A stretch of DNA of 64,000 nucleotides, taken from positions 19,428,162-19,492,161 of the forward strand of contig CM060855.1 of the NCBI GenBank assembly GCA_030737835.1. The letters run 5' to 3'. Source of the DNA: Acorus gramineus. Lineage: Eukaryota > Streptophyta > Magnoliopsida > Acorales > Acoraceae. The notes beneath the pieces were generated by a model. It was not told where the DNA came from. It was given only the letters and a program-made list of their open reading frames with translations, and ran no database searches. Positions 45,801-57,539 of this stretch are shown piece after piece. The translations under genes and the position numbers were made by a program. The stretch's first letter is position 1. Every line of letters begins with the position of its first letter.

Positions 45801-48800
45801 TTTCATTTTTCTGTAAGATGTATGGTTTGTCAGATGAGTATATACTTAAAAATAAACAAATAAATAAACATGCACAGATTGTAAGACTGCAATAAAACTA
45901 CCTCTGATTTTATCCTTATTATTATTTTTCAATCTCTCTTGTTAGGCAATCCTTTTAATTTTCGGGCCTATTTGGAAACACGTATGAAAAATAAGATTTT
46001 GAATAAAGTGGCTTAAATAGACTTTATTCCTGGAAAGTGGATTTTTTTCGTTTTTTAAAAATCAACCTTTTTGCACTAAAAGTTAAAAGTAACTTTTTAA
46101 TTAAGCCATTTTTTTGAATGCGTTTGGTAGCACTTTTTAGCTTTTTGCTTAATTAAAAGCGGAATCGCTTTAATTAAGCGATACCAAATGGGTTCATCTT
46201 TTGCAGCAATATAAATATGAAATCTAATTAAAGACATGGGAGCAAAACTTATACCTTGACATATTTCCATCATCATGTGGGGTCAATTGTTTTTTCTACA
46301 TCTCATTAGTAACTTTTTTCCATTGGAGATAGTGAACTTTATGGTCACACTGACATAATGTAATATTGGCTGTAAGGACAGGGAAGACATTACTTGCAAA
46401 AACATTGGCTCGGTTTGTAAATGTGCCTTTTGTCATTGCAGATGCAACAACATTGACACAGGCAAGTTTTTTCTGTTGTAATTTACTTCTTTTCCCCTAT
46501 TGTTTAGATATTCATACTGTGGTTCACAAACTAATGTCCAACATCCTCATACTTAAGAAGTGGCCTATAATTTCATGAGTTGCTTCTTATTGGTAAACCT
46601 GGAGATATCTGTGTCAGGTTGTGTGAGTGATGCCTTTCCTTGCATAGATCTCTGGATGCAAGCTCTTTGGATAATGAATAATATGAAGCACGGACACGGA
46701 CACGGCGACACGGCAATTTTTGAAAAAATAGGACACGGATACGGCTAGGACACGGCAATAAATAAATTAATATAATAAATATATAATGTGCATCCATATG
46801 AAGTCAAATGTTTTCCATACACCACCATTCTTTCAAAATGTTGCAAAATACAAAATATCATACTTCATACATAAAAAGTTTTACAAGTATGAAAGCAAGC
46901 ATCAATTTTTGTTTTTTTAAACTTTTTAAGTGAGGTCTTATGTTTAAGTGGATATCTTTGGAACCTTGTGAGCTGTTTAAATGGGTTTGGGCCTGTTTTT
47001 TTCCTTTTTTTTTTAACTTTTGGGCTGGGCTGGGCTGGGCCGTGTCCCAGGTGTGTCCTGGGCCGTGTCCAGACCCAAAATTGCAGCCCATCTCAGTGGA
47101 CACGGCTGGAGGCGTGTCCGACACGTGTCCATGCCGTGTTGAATAACCCAACTGGTGCTTGTCCTTCCGGGCTTGATTATTTGTTGCTTGCTGATCAGAG
47201 AACTCACAAAGTATTCAGTTGTTTTAAAAAATGGATTGTTTAATATGATGGGCTTAGTAAAGCAATTTTCATTGTGATAATTATGTTTGGTTTATTTTTA
47301 TGGGAAAGCTGGTATTGTTTACACAATTTCTACAGAAATTTAGTTCTTTGGTAATTTAACTTGAATTTTTCTTTTTCCATAAAAAAGCCTGAATTTTGTT
47401 GAAATTCTGCATCCATGCCATCTTTATGTGATTTTAGAATAACATTTAGTCTTTCATTATGAGTAGAACAGTCTAGCTATTTCATGGATATATCTACTTA
47501 TGTTAAGTATATGTGTAAATGGACACACATGTATCTGTCTGGGCATGTACCTGTGTGTTTTGTTGGCTAAATATTGAAATGCTCAATGATGTTGCAGGCA
47601 GGATATGTTGGAGAAGATGTGGAATCAATATTGTACAAGCTTCTTACGGTATGATTCATGATCATGACGTCTTCTTACAGTTGAGCCATTTTCTTCTCAT
47701 TGTTGTTTCATATAATATCTCCTAGAACTTTATTCAAATCACACTTTACAACATGTCCAATGTTATATACATGCTGGTCGGTGGATGTCGATGAGCATGT
47801 AGGAAACTTTAGTATGTCTTATCAATTCTTTGTATAATGTGGGGGGACCTGTGGAAATTCAGGACATATCTTCTGCTTTAGTTGGTGGATGAATTCTCAG
47901 TGACTGAGCTTCCTCAAGCTTTTTTCAGTAGCTAACAAGAAAAGATCTTTCAAGGATGCTCTTAAAATTTGGCTATTCTTATATATAGAAGTATCCATAT
48001 GCACATGTTCCACAGTGCTATATTAACCCTGTATAAATATAATAGCGATTGCCATGGTTTCCAAAATTTCAATGACACGGTAATGACGAAATATACCCTG
48101 GAATATCACCCCTGAAACCAAAGATTGTTCATGATAGTGGAAGGAGCATCCACTTCTAATATCATCTTAACCTAATCCCTTAGATTAGATGATACCACCG
48201 CCCATATGTTTTCAGAATAATACCTCTTTTGTTGGAAGATGCAGCAAAAGATTGCCACCTTGGATTGTTTACAGTATGGATCTTGATTTTTTTTCCTTCT
48301 AAAATTGCATTGGTTTCTTATCTACTGGACTTGCTCCTCTTCTTTGTCCATGCATAAATTTCAATTACAGTGTCCTGTTTCTGACATTGGAATTATTATA
48401 GGTAGCTGATTTCAATGTCACAGCAGCTCAACAAGGAATTGTTTACATTGACGAAGTTGATAAAATAACAAAGAAGGTACTTTGAATGTTCAGGAAAGTA
48501 GTTGAAAATTAAGTGCATTTCTATATGTTGCTTTATCATCATTACTTAATGTGCAGGCTGAAAGCTTAAACATTAGTAGGGATGTGTCTGGTGAGGGTGT
48601 GCAGCAGGCATTGTTAAAAATGCTTGAAGGAACGGTGAGTCATTCATCATGAACTTGGGAAAATGTTCATTTCATTGGAGACTTGGAATTTGTTGACTGT
48701 GTAAGGGATAATGAAATATAGGACTCCAATTTTGTGTCCTTGTTTGGTACCACTACTATCTATTATTAGTGTGTCCAATTCATGATTTTGCTAAAAAGTT

Positions 48801-51800
48801 TTATCTCATTGCATCCACTTGTAAAACTGATAGTGTAAAAAAGAAACTTTTCATGTCCTATGTAAACAGGAACAAGACATGAAAATTGAAGGATACTTGT
48901 TGGGGCACTTGGCTAATACCAGATAAAATATTAAGGGGCCCCATACATAATTCTGCTACATCTGTGGCTACCTTTGTCACAATATTAGAGAACTCATGAG
49001 TAACTTGACAAGGGCAATAATTTGCAATTTGATATAATTCTAGTAAGATACGGGAAAAGTTCATGAAAATTTTTGAAAAATTTGAAAAATATAAAAATAT
49101 AAAAAATAATATGACATGTAAAATCACCAATATTAAATCAAATTTATACTCTCCCAATGATGTAATCACATCAAAACTTTACAAGGAATATGTGAGTTCA
49201 AGTTAACATTTGAATTCATGTAAAAACATCAATAATTGACATTAAAATCTAGATGAGCATTATTTTAGTTTTATTACTGTTGCATGAGTAAAATACATAT
49301 TATGAGTTCAATACATGTTTGATTCATTTAATGCATGATTCATTAAACATGTATTGCATTGTTTAATGATACACGTTTTAAATGTGTATGCATTTGTTAC
49401 ATGAATTAATCAATAATTCGACGCATTAGGTAAATAGGTAACAAGGATTTATAAAATACCTAGACTCGGACATTATTGAGAGCTAGAATGATACTTGGTG
49501 GAGAAATGAGCAACACATGCATTCTACTATTGAACTGCAATTCTGCAGGTATGTGTGCACTTGTGAAATACCCAACAGCGTGAAGTGGCCCTCATGAATC
49601 TATTGTAGAAATTTCTAGGTCACTTAAATTTGATCATTAAGATCTGTATTGTCATCTAATGGCAGGTTCACTAAGAATTGGGGTTTGTATTGTGTTGGGG
49701 AAGTAGGGTTCTTGAGTGAGAATAAGCTGATTGTGGGGTGAGTCATGTAGCTTTCTTTTTTTCTTCGTTGCTATCTTGGTCTCCAATGGTCTTTCTGGCA
49801 GATCCCTCATCTGCAGCCTATTTATTATATGGAGTACAACCCTGATGGTATAATTAGGTGGTAATCTTCACATTTTCTCAGAAAAAAGATCTAGATTGTT
49901 ATCAGTGGTTTAAAATTCCAATTGTTTTGTAATTTGATTTTTATTTGAAGATCTGTAAGGAATTTGATCTGTAAGGAATTTTGATCTTATTGAGCTATAT
50001 TGATTATGTGAGAGTATCCTTTTTGAGTGATGGGAAATCATGAAAGCTGCTCTTGAAAAAATGGATTTTCTAGCCACACGTTTTTTTTTCCTATGTTTGT
50101 GTGTTGGGGGGATTGGGGGGTTGGGGGGTGGGGTTGTTGAGTGTTCAATTTTGGAAGTTTTAGGTTGACCTCTTGCTTCTTAGCCACCAAACAGCAAAAG
50201 GGAGGAACTGTTGGGAGTTTCTCCTATGCCTACTTTTACAGCAAAATGGGAGATCCTAAGTTAAATGATAAAGATATAAAACGTAGAGAGTTTTTTCAGG
50301 CTTATATAAATGAGTTTGCATTCAATTATATGATGGAAGCAAAAAAAATAGTTTTTAAGGTTGGAGTGGCCTGTCTTTTGATAGATGGTAGGCACGCTAC
50401 TACAATTCCATTAAAAACTGAGGCATGCATCCGAAGCATATAAGGCACAAAATAATTACAAAATAGGATGGAAGAAGTAGAATAGTTGTCGACCAATTCC
50501 CTATGCTTCACATCCCCCTACTTTTTTTTCTTTTTTTTTTTTGATGGAAACGGTAGGCAATTGCTCTCAATTTTTATAAATTAGAGAGAAGGAGGTCTCT
50601 TCGTAGAACGACCGATCCGAAGACCAAAATCGTAAAGGATTACACCCGAATCGTAATGCCCCCACCCTCCAAACGCAGACTGTGCTCCCTCACAGAAGCG
50701 ACCCCAATCCTCAACACATTGCACCGCATCCCCCCCCCATCCCCGTACTCCTTAATGATTAATTTGTCCCTCACATACGACACTTTACTGGTCCCTACAC
50801 AAAAATGATCCAATCCTGAATGGATCTAATGACCATCTCACACAATCTTTACACAAATCGGTGAGCTACGAGGCAAGGTGTGGTTCTAGGAGTTCCACAA
50901 AGCCCAAGCCACGACTGGAACGAAGAGTTGAGAAGTTTTTTTTCCTTCGTGCTTCTATCATTCTTCCTTTTGAGCTTCCTCTTGGCTTCTCTCATACCCT
51001 CCAGTGTGTCGAAATAATCCTCCATCCCCGTGGCCAACCTGACAGTGATCGGACATCGAACTAGAAGATGAATTGTGTTCTCCACATCCCCATTGCATAT
51101 CGGACAATTAAGATCATCTTGAGGTGCCCATTTTGGTCTGTATAGTCTTGTGAGAAGTCTGTCTTGGTAAGTCAACCATAAGGAAGCTTTTACGTTAAGT
51201 GGAGCACGCGTCCTACACACCTCTTTGGATTTTGACGTCGTCACCTCCCTTCTCTCCGTGTCCCTCCAACTATATTTGCGTACTGTGACCCCTCTCTCGG
51301 TCGTGGTCTCCACGTCACCTCGTCTGGCGTGCTTCTCGTTGAGGACACCTCCTGCAACTCCCATAGGGGATTTGCGGTAATCTCAACCCCCTTCTCCCTC
51401 AAATTCCTTCTTATTTGCAAATTCCACCCACCTCCCTGCTCATCAATGGACATAAACTGATCAATTGTGCCATTTTTCAGTAGTGAAATGTCGACCAGTT
51501 TGGGAACCTCACTTGATTGAGCTGTCTCCAAGCCAGATTGCATGCCTAAATGAGACCTCTTTCCCATTCCCAACCTTCCATCTAGTTGCCTCCATAAAAT
51601 CCTCAGCTAGACCCATAATGCCTTTCCAGGTTTTTGGTATCCTCTGAGTGATCCGCGGGAAATGATGTCCATGTGTACAGCTGCCTTCGTACCTGTCTAC
51701 GACCATCTAGCACCAGATCAATGATCTCCCCTCAAGTTATTTTCATAACCATTTACAAAAGTGCCTTGTTCATGTCCTCCAGATTAAGGATGCTTGCACC

Positions 51801-54800
51801 CCCCCCATCTCTCTTCCTACTGTGTGCCACATGCCATTTAACCATGTGCGGGATGATTCCCGTCCCTATCTATACCATTCCATAGGAACTTCTTCCCATC
51901 TCTTCCAGCCGATTCCCCTTAGGGTTCCTGAAAATGGATAGAAATAAGATAGAGAGATTTGAGAGCACGGTATGCAACAAAACCAGATGTCCACCCATGC
52001 TTAGTTGCTCTTCCAACCCTCTAGTCTTTTTCGAACTTGCTCACTAGGGGTTTCCACTTGATCTTTGTAAACTTTCCTAGATGAAGCGGAAGGCTCAGGT
52101 GTCTAATCGGAAAAGATTGCGTTCTGCACTGGAAAATCCCTGCCAAGGCCGATAATTCTGAATCACTCAGATTATTCCCAGCATCATGCTCGTCCAAATT
52201 TATCTGCAAGCCTGATATGAGCTTGAAGCAACAACATTCAAACTGCACTCCCACCACCACCGACTCCTCCGCCTCGCAGGGGATCAATTATCGTCTGCGT
52301 ACTGGACATGTGATAAGATAAGGCTCGGCCCTAGCAACACTACTCAACCCCCTGATCCATCCTCTCTCCTCCGCCATAGCCAACATTCTACTGAGAGCAT
52401 TTGTCACCACCATGAAAAGCAATGTGAGAGAGGACTTGGTAAGAGTGGTGTGGCCTTGGGGTAAGGTTGGTGTGGCCTTGGGGTCAAATTGCTCTTTTAG
52501 AGATATTGAAGACATGTGGAAATGGTCCAGCAAGTGGCGCAAAAAAAAAGTGACTGAAATAAGCTAGCCAAATTTCAATGGCTTGTTCCCCATGTTGTTG
52601 GTTGGGTTATTTGGTTATCTCACACCGAATGTTTAGTCTAACACAAAAGGGTCTAATGTCTGTAGGGAATACATGAGTGATGATTTGTTCTTCTCTTCCT
52701 AAGTCACGGGCCAAGTGAATCCTTGAGTGGGGCCTTCTTCCACTATCATGGGTGACACATGAATTTATTAGTTCTTTTGGAGGTTCTATATATTTTGGTT
52801 ATTCTGAATTTGTTGTAGTATCAATTTGTTGAATTTCTTTATTTTCTCTTTTCAATTTGAATGATGATCCCTCATCTCCTTTTGTTCAGTGGCTTTCTGT
52901 GAATAAGATGGCACCTACCTTTTCTTTCCAAAAAAAAAAAAAGTTTGTGATTCTTTGATGTCTCCCGTGGAAAATATTATTTAGTCATGAAAATACATCT
53001 TTTTCTGCAAATAATAAACAGATGAATAATATGGATATCTATGTGGTATATTACTCTTTGTGACATGATCAGAGATGGCATAGGTATATACTATTTGATT
53101 TTGAAGAACTGCACCAGCATTGTAGGGTAATTGTCGCTCTCATAATAAAAATATATACATATCATTTTTTATAATTAAAAAGACTTAGGTTTATTTTTTT
53201 ATTTGCTGATAAAATACTTGATATGTGCAGAATATATGTGTAAATTTTCTTTTGGATTGTTATTTGAGGATTTCTTAAATATATTTGTTCAGATTGTGAA
53301 TGTTCCCGAGAAGGGGGCCCGTAAGCATCCTCGTGGCGATAACATACAGGTAAATACACTTATTCTCTGTTTTTGGCATTCTTTTGAATAGCTGAGGTCA
53401 GAAAAAATTACTAACATAGTAACATACATGAAAAGTGTACATGATGGATTTCTTTTGGTATATATCCGTAGGCTAATGAAAAGTGTATCTCAATGATTCT
53501 GTGCTGGAGCAAAGCCCATCTTATTTCAGGAGGTTGCCTAATTGTTGAGTGGTTTTATTGTTGGGCTATGTACTGTTCTCCTGTAGATCCGTCATCTATA
53601 GGGGGTTTCTGCATTGTCCTTCGTTGCTGTGGTTTTATATATGTACTTACCCTTTTTGGGCACTTTCCCTATTTCTATAATATGGGCGACTGCCTACTAT
53701 TTCTCTCAAAAAAAAAAAAAAAAATGATTGCCTTGTATATGTATAATTTTCCATGCCTTTTTTTGTGTCGATTCCCAATTATTTGTAGTCATCATCATGG
53801 TGTTGGTACTCCACCTGATTCCACTATGTGCAAACTTGTTTGTGCATCTACATGCATGCATTAGTGGGGGGTATGAGTGCATGGGGGTGACCTTCTCCCA
53901 TGTTTCTTAGTGTTTCTTAGCTAGCGTTTGATTGCATGATTGAGTAGTGTTTGCGTTTACAGAATGTTGCTTCTACAATCGTGCAACCAAACAGTTTTAT
54001 TGTAGCAGTTTGTTGGAGACAAATTTCAGGCAAATAGTGTCCAAAAGTTGTGATTTCCAAAAGCTAGAGGAGGTGAGCTTTTTGTAGAATCAATTTTAAA
54101 ACCCAGAGTTCTGCAGAATGAGTTTTGCAATTGCACAACCAAATCCCTCAGTCCTTTGGGGCAGGCAATCATGCACACACTAGCCCAAATCCAGGCTGAT
54201 CGTCATGACGTCATCCGTTGAAAGAGTGAGCTGGAATGCAACTTGCTGAAATGACCTCGTCTCTTTTAATAATATTTAGGCTCAGAAGGTACTTAGGAAC
54301 AGTTGAGTTGAACCAATACTTGATCTTGGATACAGCAAGTGCCAGACAATTTAAGTTTGGTTTCATCAATTAGGTTCTTATGGGTTTTATAAATTGGATT
54401 GTTATGGATGAACAACATTTCATTTGGTACTGTAGAGGGTACTAGGTTTGTAAACCCTGCATAGTCTATTCAGTGAAAACGTATACCAAGCCTTAAGCCT
54501 CCTCTTTGTTGGTCGTAGTGATGCTGAATTAATTTTTCATTTATAATTGGTCAGAAGCTGTCTTTATTCTATGCGAATAGCCCCTCGTTGATTGATTCCG
54601 TGAAAGATGACACTAGAATTCCAATCTTCAGTCCAGGAGTAGGTCATCCCCAGTTTCATCCCGCTTTGGTTTCCTCTGTAAATTGATTCCATCTTATACA
54701 TTTGGGTGGGTCCATCCAAAGTGTTCCTTTGTCGCTGCACTCATTCCTCAACCCTTCACATGGTTTTTTATAGATCAAATATGCAAGCTATCATTTGATT

Positions 54801-57133
54801 TTCTGAAGGTAGCCCGCACATGGTTCGGTGTTTGCTATTTCAGAATTATGTCTGGATTAGGAGCTGACTGAAACAGAACCTTCGTCTTGTTGGGACTGCA
54901 AATATTAGTAGTGATATTGATCTCCACCATGCACACTGCATGTTACGTTTTTAAAATGATTTAAAATAGCACCTCCTGTTTGGTTTACCAAAGTTACAAA
55001 GTGACTAACCAATGTCATCCCTATTCTACAAGCACCCTTATAGTCCTTTAGTTTAACAAATTTAGTTTTCACTTGATTTAGTTTTTACCATTATTTATCA
55101 TTGCGTGGTTATTTCTCATCATCTTAATGGCCATTTGTTTGTTTTGATTTGCAGATAGATACGAAAGACATTCTATTTATATGTGGGGGTGCTTTTGTTG
55201 ATTTAGAAAAAACTATATCAGAAAGGTAGTCCAGATTGATATCCTGCAAGGTTTAGCAAATTCTAAGCTGTCTTTTTTGGATATAGAGACCTTACTTCTG
55301 GTAGCATTTTAGGCGACAAGACTCCTCCATAGGTTTTGGAGCACCAGTGCGAGCAAACATGAGAACTGGTGGGTTGACAAATGCTGTTGTGACATCATCA
55401 TTATTGGAATCCGTAAGAACCCATAAACAAATTGCTATGAATCCAGATTGAATACGTGTTCTATACTTCTATCTTCCTTCGAGCTTCCGCAAGCAGTTAT
55501 TAATTTCCTTTACTATATGAACCATAACTGTGAAGTGCATGCTTTCATAATCTATAGGTTGAAAGTGGAGACCTTATTGCATATGGCCTCATACCAGAAT
55601 TTATCGGACGCTTCCCGATATTAGTTAGTTTGTCTGCACTTAATGAAGACCAACTTGTACAGGTATATCTAGTTTGGGGTTTTTTTCCAAGATTTATTCA
55701 GATTTTTTTTTATATATTTCGTCCTGAGTGAAAGTTTTGAGGAATATTCTTTATCTTGATGTTGCAACTTTTGATTTTTAATGTTTTGAAGACCTAATGG
55801 ATTTGAAAATCATTCAGTTCTATCTGTTTTATGTGGATATCAGAAATCAGAAGACCTTGTTCTGATCAGTTTTTAGTTATCCATTATGTTAATGATTTAT
55901 ATAATAATGTGTTATTTCTATAACAGGTACTCACAGAGCCGAAAAATGCTTTGGGTAAACAATACAAGAAATTATTTAGCATGAATAATGTGAGTGCAAT
56001 TTTCTTAATGATTTAGTTGAAAGATGTACATCTAGTTTTATACTCTCTCCTTATCTTTCAGACTAGGAATCAAAATTTCTCTGCATAATAATCAGCTGCA
56101 ACATGATGATTTACAGGTAAAACTACATTATACAGATACTGCTCTTAGGTTGATTGCAAAAAAAGCAATGGCTAAAAATACCGGTGCACGGGGCTTGAGA
56201 GCTTTATTGGAAAGTATATTGACTGAAGCCATGTATGAGGTATGTTTGTCTTCTGGTTATTGCTTTTTATACATTATTTCTTCAAATTACTGATTTTTTT
56301 TGTTACTTGCCAGATTCCTGATGCGAAAACAGGAAATGATAGAGTGGATGCTGTCATTGTTGATGAAGAGGCTATTGGCTCCATTGATAAACCTGGAGTT
56401 GGAGCCAAAATTCTTCGCGGAGATGGTGCACTAGAGCGCTATCTTTCAGTAACCAAGTCAAAAGACTCATTGGTATGATATCTTTACTTTTATTTTGCTG
56501 TAAAATATTCACTTACCAAAACAAGAAGACTACTTGCCTGAATGTCTGCTTGAGCTGAGTATACATTTATAGAAATCTTTTCTGAATATAAGAAGCTACC
56601 AAAGATCTTTATTCTTTTTTTCCCTTGAATTTTTTAGAGACCAGATACCCTTTTCATGTTTTCCATTTTCATACATCGCCAAAGCATTAATGTTTCTTGA
56701 CTTTTAAAACCTCTTTTCGACTACGGCCCCGTTTGAGCAAATATCAGTTTTCAAATAATTAGTTCCAAAATGGGTGTCTTAGAATTTAAGCTTTTGGTTT
56801 TGGATTTTGATTTTCTTGTTGATAGTCAACAAAATAGCTTATATGAAAAAGCTGGTTGAGAGTAACTTCTATGAAAAAAATGTTTTTGAAAGCTAGTTCT
56901 AAATTCTAATGGGGGCATTCGAAAATGATAGGCCTGGCCTATGCAATGTTGATATTGTCAATTTATTGAACATTCTCCACATGATTATACAGATCTATAG
57001 TTTGCTTGGTGTTTTGTGAGGGGTTTATATTCATTACTTGCATTCCATTCATCGTGTACAGGCCAATGTTGATGGGTCTGAAACTGAATTGGAGGGAGAC
57101 CAGGAGCTGTCTTCCAGAGCCATGATTATGTAA
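42822..57133 (+). CDS. CLPX: ATP-dependent Clp protease ATP-binding subunit CLPX, mitochondrial type, 15 exons
   Basis: 659-aa AAA+ unfoldase that feeds substrates to ClpP, probably in mitochondria given the Arg/Ser-rich N-terminus. Exons: 42822-43607, 45160-45221, 45467-45564, 46382-46461, 47598-47648, 48402-48476, 48557-48634, 53293-53349, 55155-55225, 55313-55412, 55558-55662, 55927-55989, 56117-56239, 56314-56472, 57062-57133; all joins keep frame. Motifs: zinc-binding pairs C90-x2-C93 and C123-x2-C126, Walker A GPTGSGKT (311-318), pore loop GYVG (344-347), Walker B IVYIDE (372-377), RKH loop, ClpP-docking IGF (459-461), arginine finger in FIGRFP (R504), sensor-2 GAR (565-567). All key residues are intact. 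Exon 1 also encodes Gly12 (64-75) and His8 (110-117). Intron 4 appears to be GC-AG, and intron 7 (4.7 kb) holds an antisense LINE. Plant CLPX is a small gene family; which paralogue this is was not determined. Confidence 0.96.
43587..44440 (+). repeat. Tandem array of about 190 bp copying the exon 1/intron 1 boundary of CLPX
   Basis: The exon 1 end (GGGCAGGAGAAGG, AAAAAG, then donor GTGATCC at 43608) and about 150 bp of following intron recur with changes. Boundary-like points lie at about 43800, 43988, 44129 and 44319. The companion word GTGGGAGAATTGGG recurs near 43699, 43901, 44081 and 44221. Periods are about 190 bp, except one of about 141 bp where a piece is missing. Copies at 43800 and 44129 keep a GT after AAAAG. 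The array fills the first half of intron 1. Confidence 0.85.
45964..46195. mobile_element. MITE-like element in CLPX intron 3
   Basis: GGGCCTATTTGGAAACA at the left is matched loosely in inverted form by ATACCAAATGGGTTC at the right. The 230-bp AT-rich interior has internal inverted TTAATTAA(G)C words. It lies wholly in intron 3 (45565-46381). The ends resemble the other TTTGG-type MITEs in the window. Confidence 0.45.
46462..46463 (+). other. Non-canonical GC splice donor of CLPX intron 4
   Basis: Exon 4 reads ACACAG followed by GCAAGT, and exon 5 starts after GTTGCAG. Joining at CAG|GC...AG|GCA gives TQAGYVGED, the conserved pore-loop sequence. The nearest GT alternative (GCAA|GT, with acceptor GCAG before GATATG) would change the invariant Gly before Tyr to Arg. 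CAG|GCAAGT fits the consensus of GC-AG introns. Confidence 0.8.
46683..47145. mobile_element. GACACGG-rich repeat element in CLPX intron 4
   Basis: Starts near ATGAAGCACGGACACGG with reiterated GGACACGG/GACACGGC words (46688-46757), runs through an AT-rich middle, and ends in CCGTGTCC/GTGTCCG words (47038-47140). The same start, in inverted orientation and more decayed, lies at 63755-63835. Its class is unknown; it is probably a non-autonomous DNA element. Confidence 0.6.
48640..50520. other. First part of CLPX intron 7
   Basis: AT-rich intron sequence, with polyG-rich words near 50105-50130 (TTGGGGGGATTGGGGGGTTG). An open frame at 50141-50443 (+) has no recognisable domain and no clear start context. 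It is treated as chance or as an old inserted fragment. Confidence 0.4.
50521..52550 (-). mobile_element. Antisense LINE (L1-like) ORF2 relic in CLPX intron 7
   Basis: On the - strand, in order: an RT region with [19 protein letters not shown] (about 52420), the active-site remnant VQYADDN (about 52300), and then the C-terminal zf-RVT domain. The latter has [20 protein letters not shown] followed by [20 protein letters not shown] (51210-51030). It closes with the family 3' end TTGCCTACCGTTTCCATC plus polyA at 50541-50521. Stops and frame changes break it, and everything before the RT palm is missing, so it is a 5'-truncated dead copy. It looks better preserved than the LINE in RUS6 intron 3. 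Confidence 0.88.
52551..52945 (+). mobile_element. PolyA-tailed fragment, probable LINE 3' end
   Basis: Ends in TTTTCTTTCC plus about 12 A at 52930-52942. The preceding 200 bp have the T-rich 3' UTR style of the other tailed fragments. The start is not defined. Confidence 0.45.
53487..53731 (+). mobile_element. LINE 3'-end fragment with polyA and short target-site duplication
   Basis: Ends in GGGCGACTGCCTACTATTTC, TCTC and about 17 A. This is the same kind of 3' terminus as the intron 7 LINE (TTGCCTACCGTTTC). ATGATT precedes it (about 53490) and follows the A run (about 53725), consistent with a short duplication. It sits in CLPX intron 8, in the sense orientation. Confidence 0.65.
53924..54146. 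mobile_element. MITE in CLPX intron 8, same family as 19153-19351
   Basis: GCGTTTGATTGCATGATTG at the left and CAATTGCACAACCAAATCC at the right are imperfect inverted repeats. An internal ATCGTGCAACCAAAC word at about 53980 suggests a second, nested end. The element is non-coding. Confidence 0.55.
56725..56921. mobile_element. MITE-like element in CLPX intron 14
   Basis: GGCCCCGTTTGAGCA at the left and an inverted AATGGGGGCATTC at the right bound about 195 bp. The interior has inverted AAAAGCT/AGCTT words. The ends are degenerate, so the family assignment is tentative. Confidence 0.4.
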
Positions 57134-57530
57134 TCTTCATTACCTACTGTAAAAAAGAAAAAAAAAAAAGAGTTCCTACCATTGCTCTTGGAATTGATGT
57201 AATTATCCTCTTGTAATGTTTCAAGAAAAAAGAAAATGTAACTTGCTAATTTAATCCCATTTGTATCAGACAATAGTAGACAGTGGTTTCAATTCTCCAA
57301 ATTAGATATTTAATACTTCTATTTTATAGCATATTGAGAAGTGCATTTGTAAGTACAATATGTCATAAAAGCCCATTGTTTGCAGTATTGAATGTTGTGA
57401 TCTTTTCTATGGTGTATAGATATATTTTCAGTGTGAAGACCAACTTGAGGACTTCTTTTGAATGTGTGTATTAGTTTAGTTTTCAAAATATTTGCATTTA
57501 CAAAAGAGAGCGGATATTCCATGCATGACC
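57134..57530 (+). other. 3' UTR of CLPX and following spacer
   Basis: After TAA at 57131-57133 come an A-rich tract (57150-57170) and TGTAA words near 57198, 57214 and 57238 that could serve plant 3'-end formation. Nothing else was recognised. Confidence 0.5.
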
Positions 57531-57539
57531 CCCCAAAGG

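Noticed and set aside
50141-50443. 100-aa plus-strand frame in CLPX intron 7
   Set aside because: It has no domain, no splice context that fits CLPX, and an AT-driven composition; exons 7 and 8 join in frame without it.
50849-51364. 171-aa minus-strand frame as a host gene
   Set aside because: It contains the zf-RVT signature of LINE ORF2 ([19 protein letters not shown]) and sits in a 5'-truncated LINE within CLPX intron 7.
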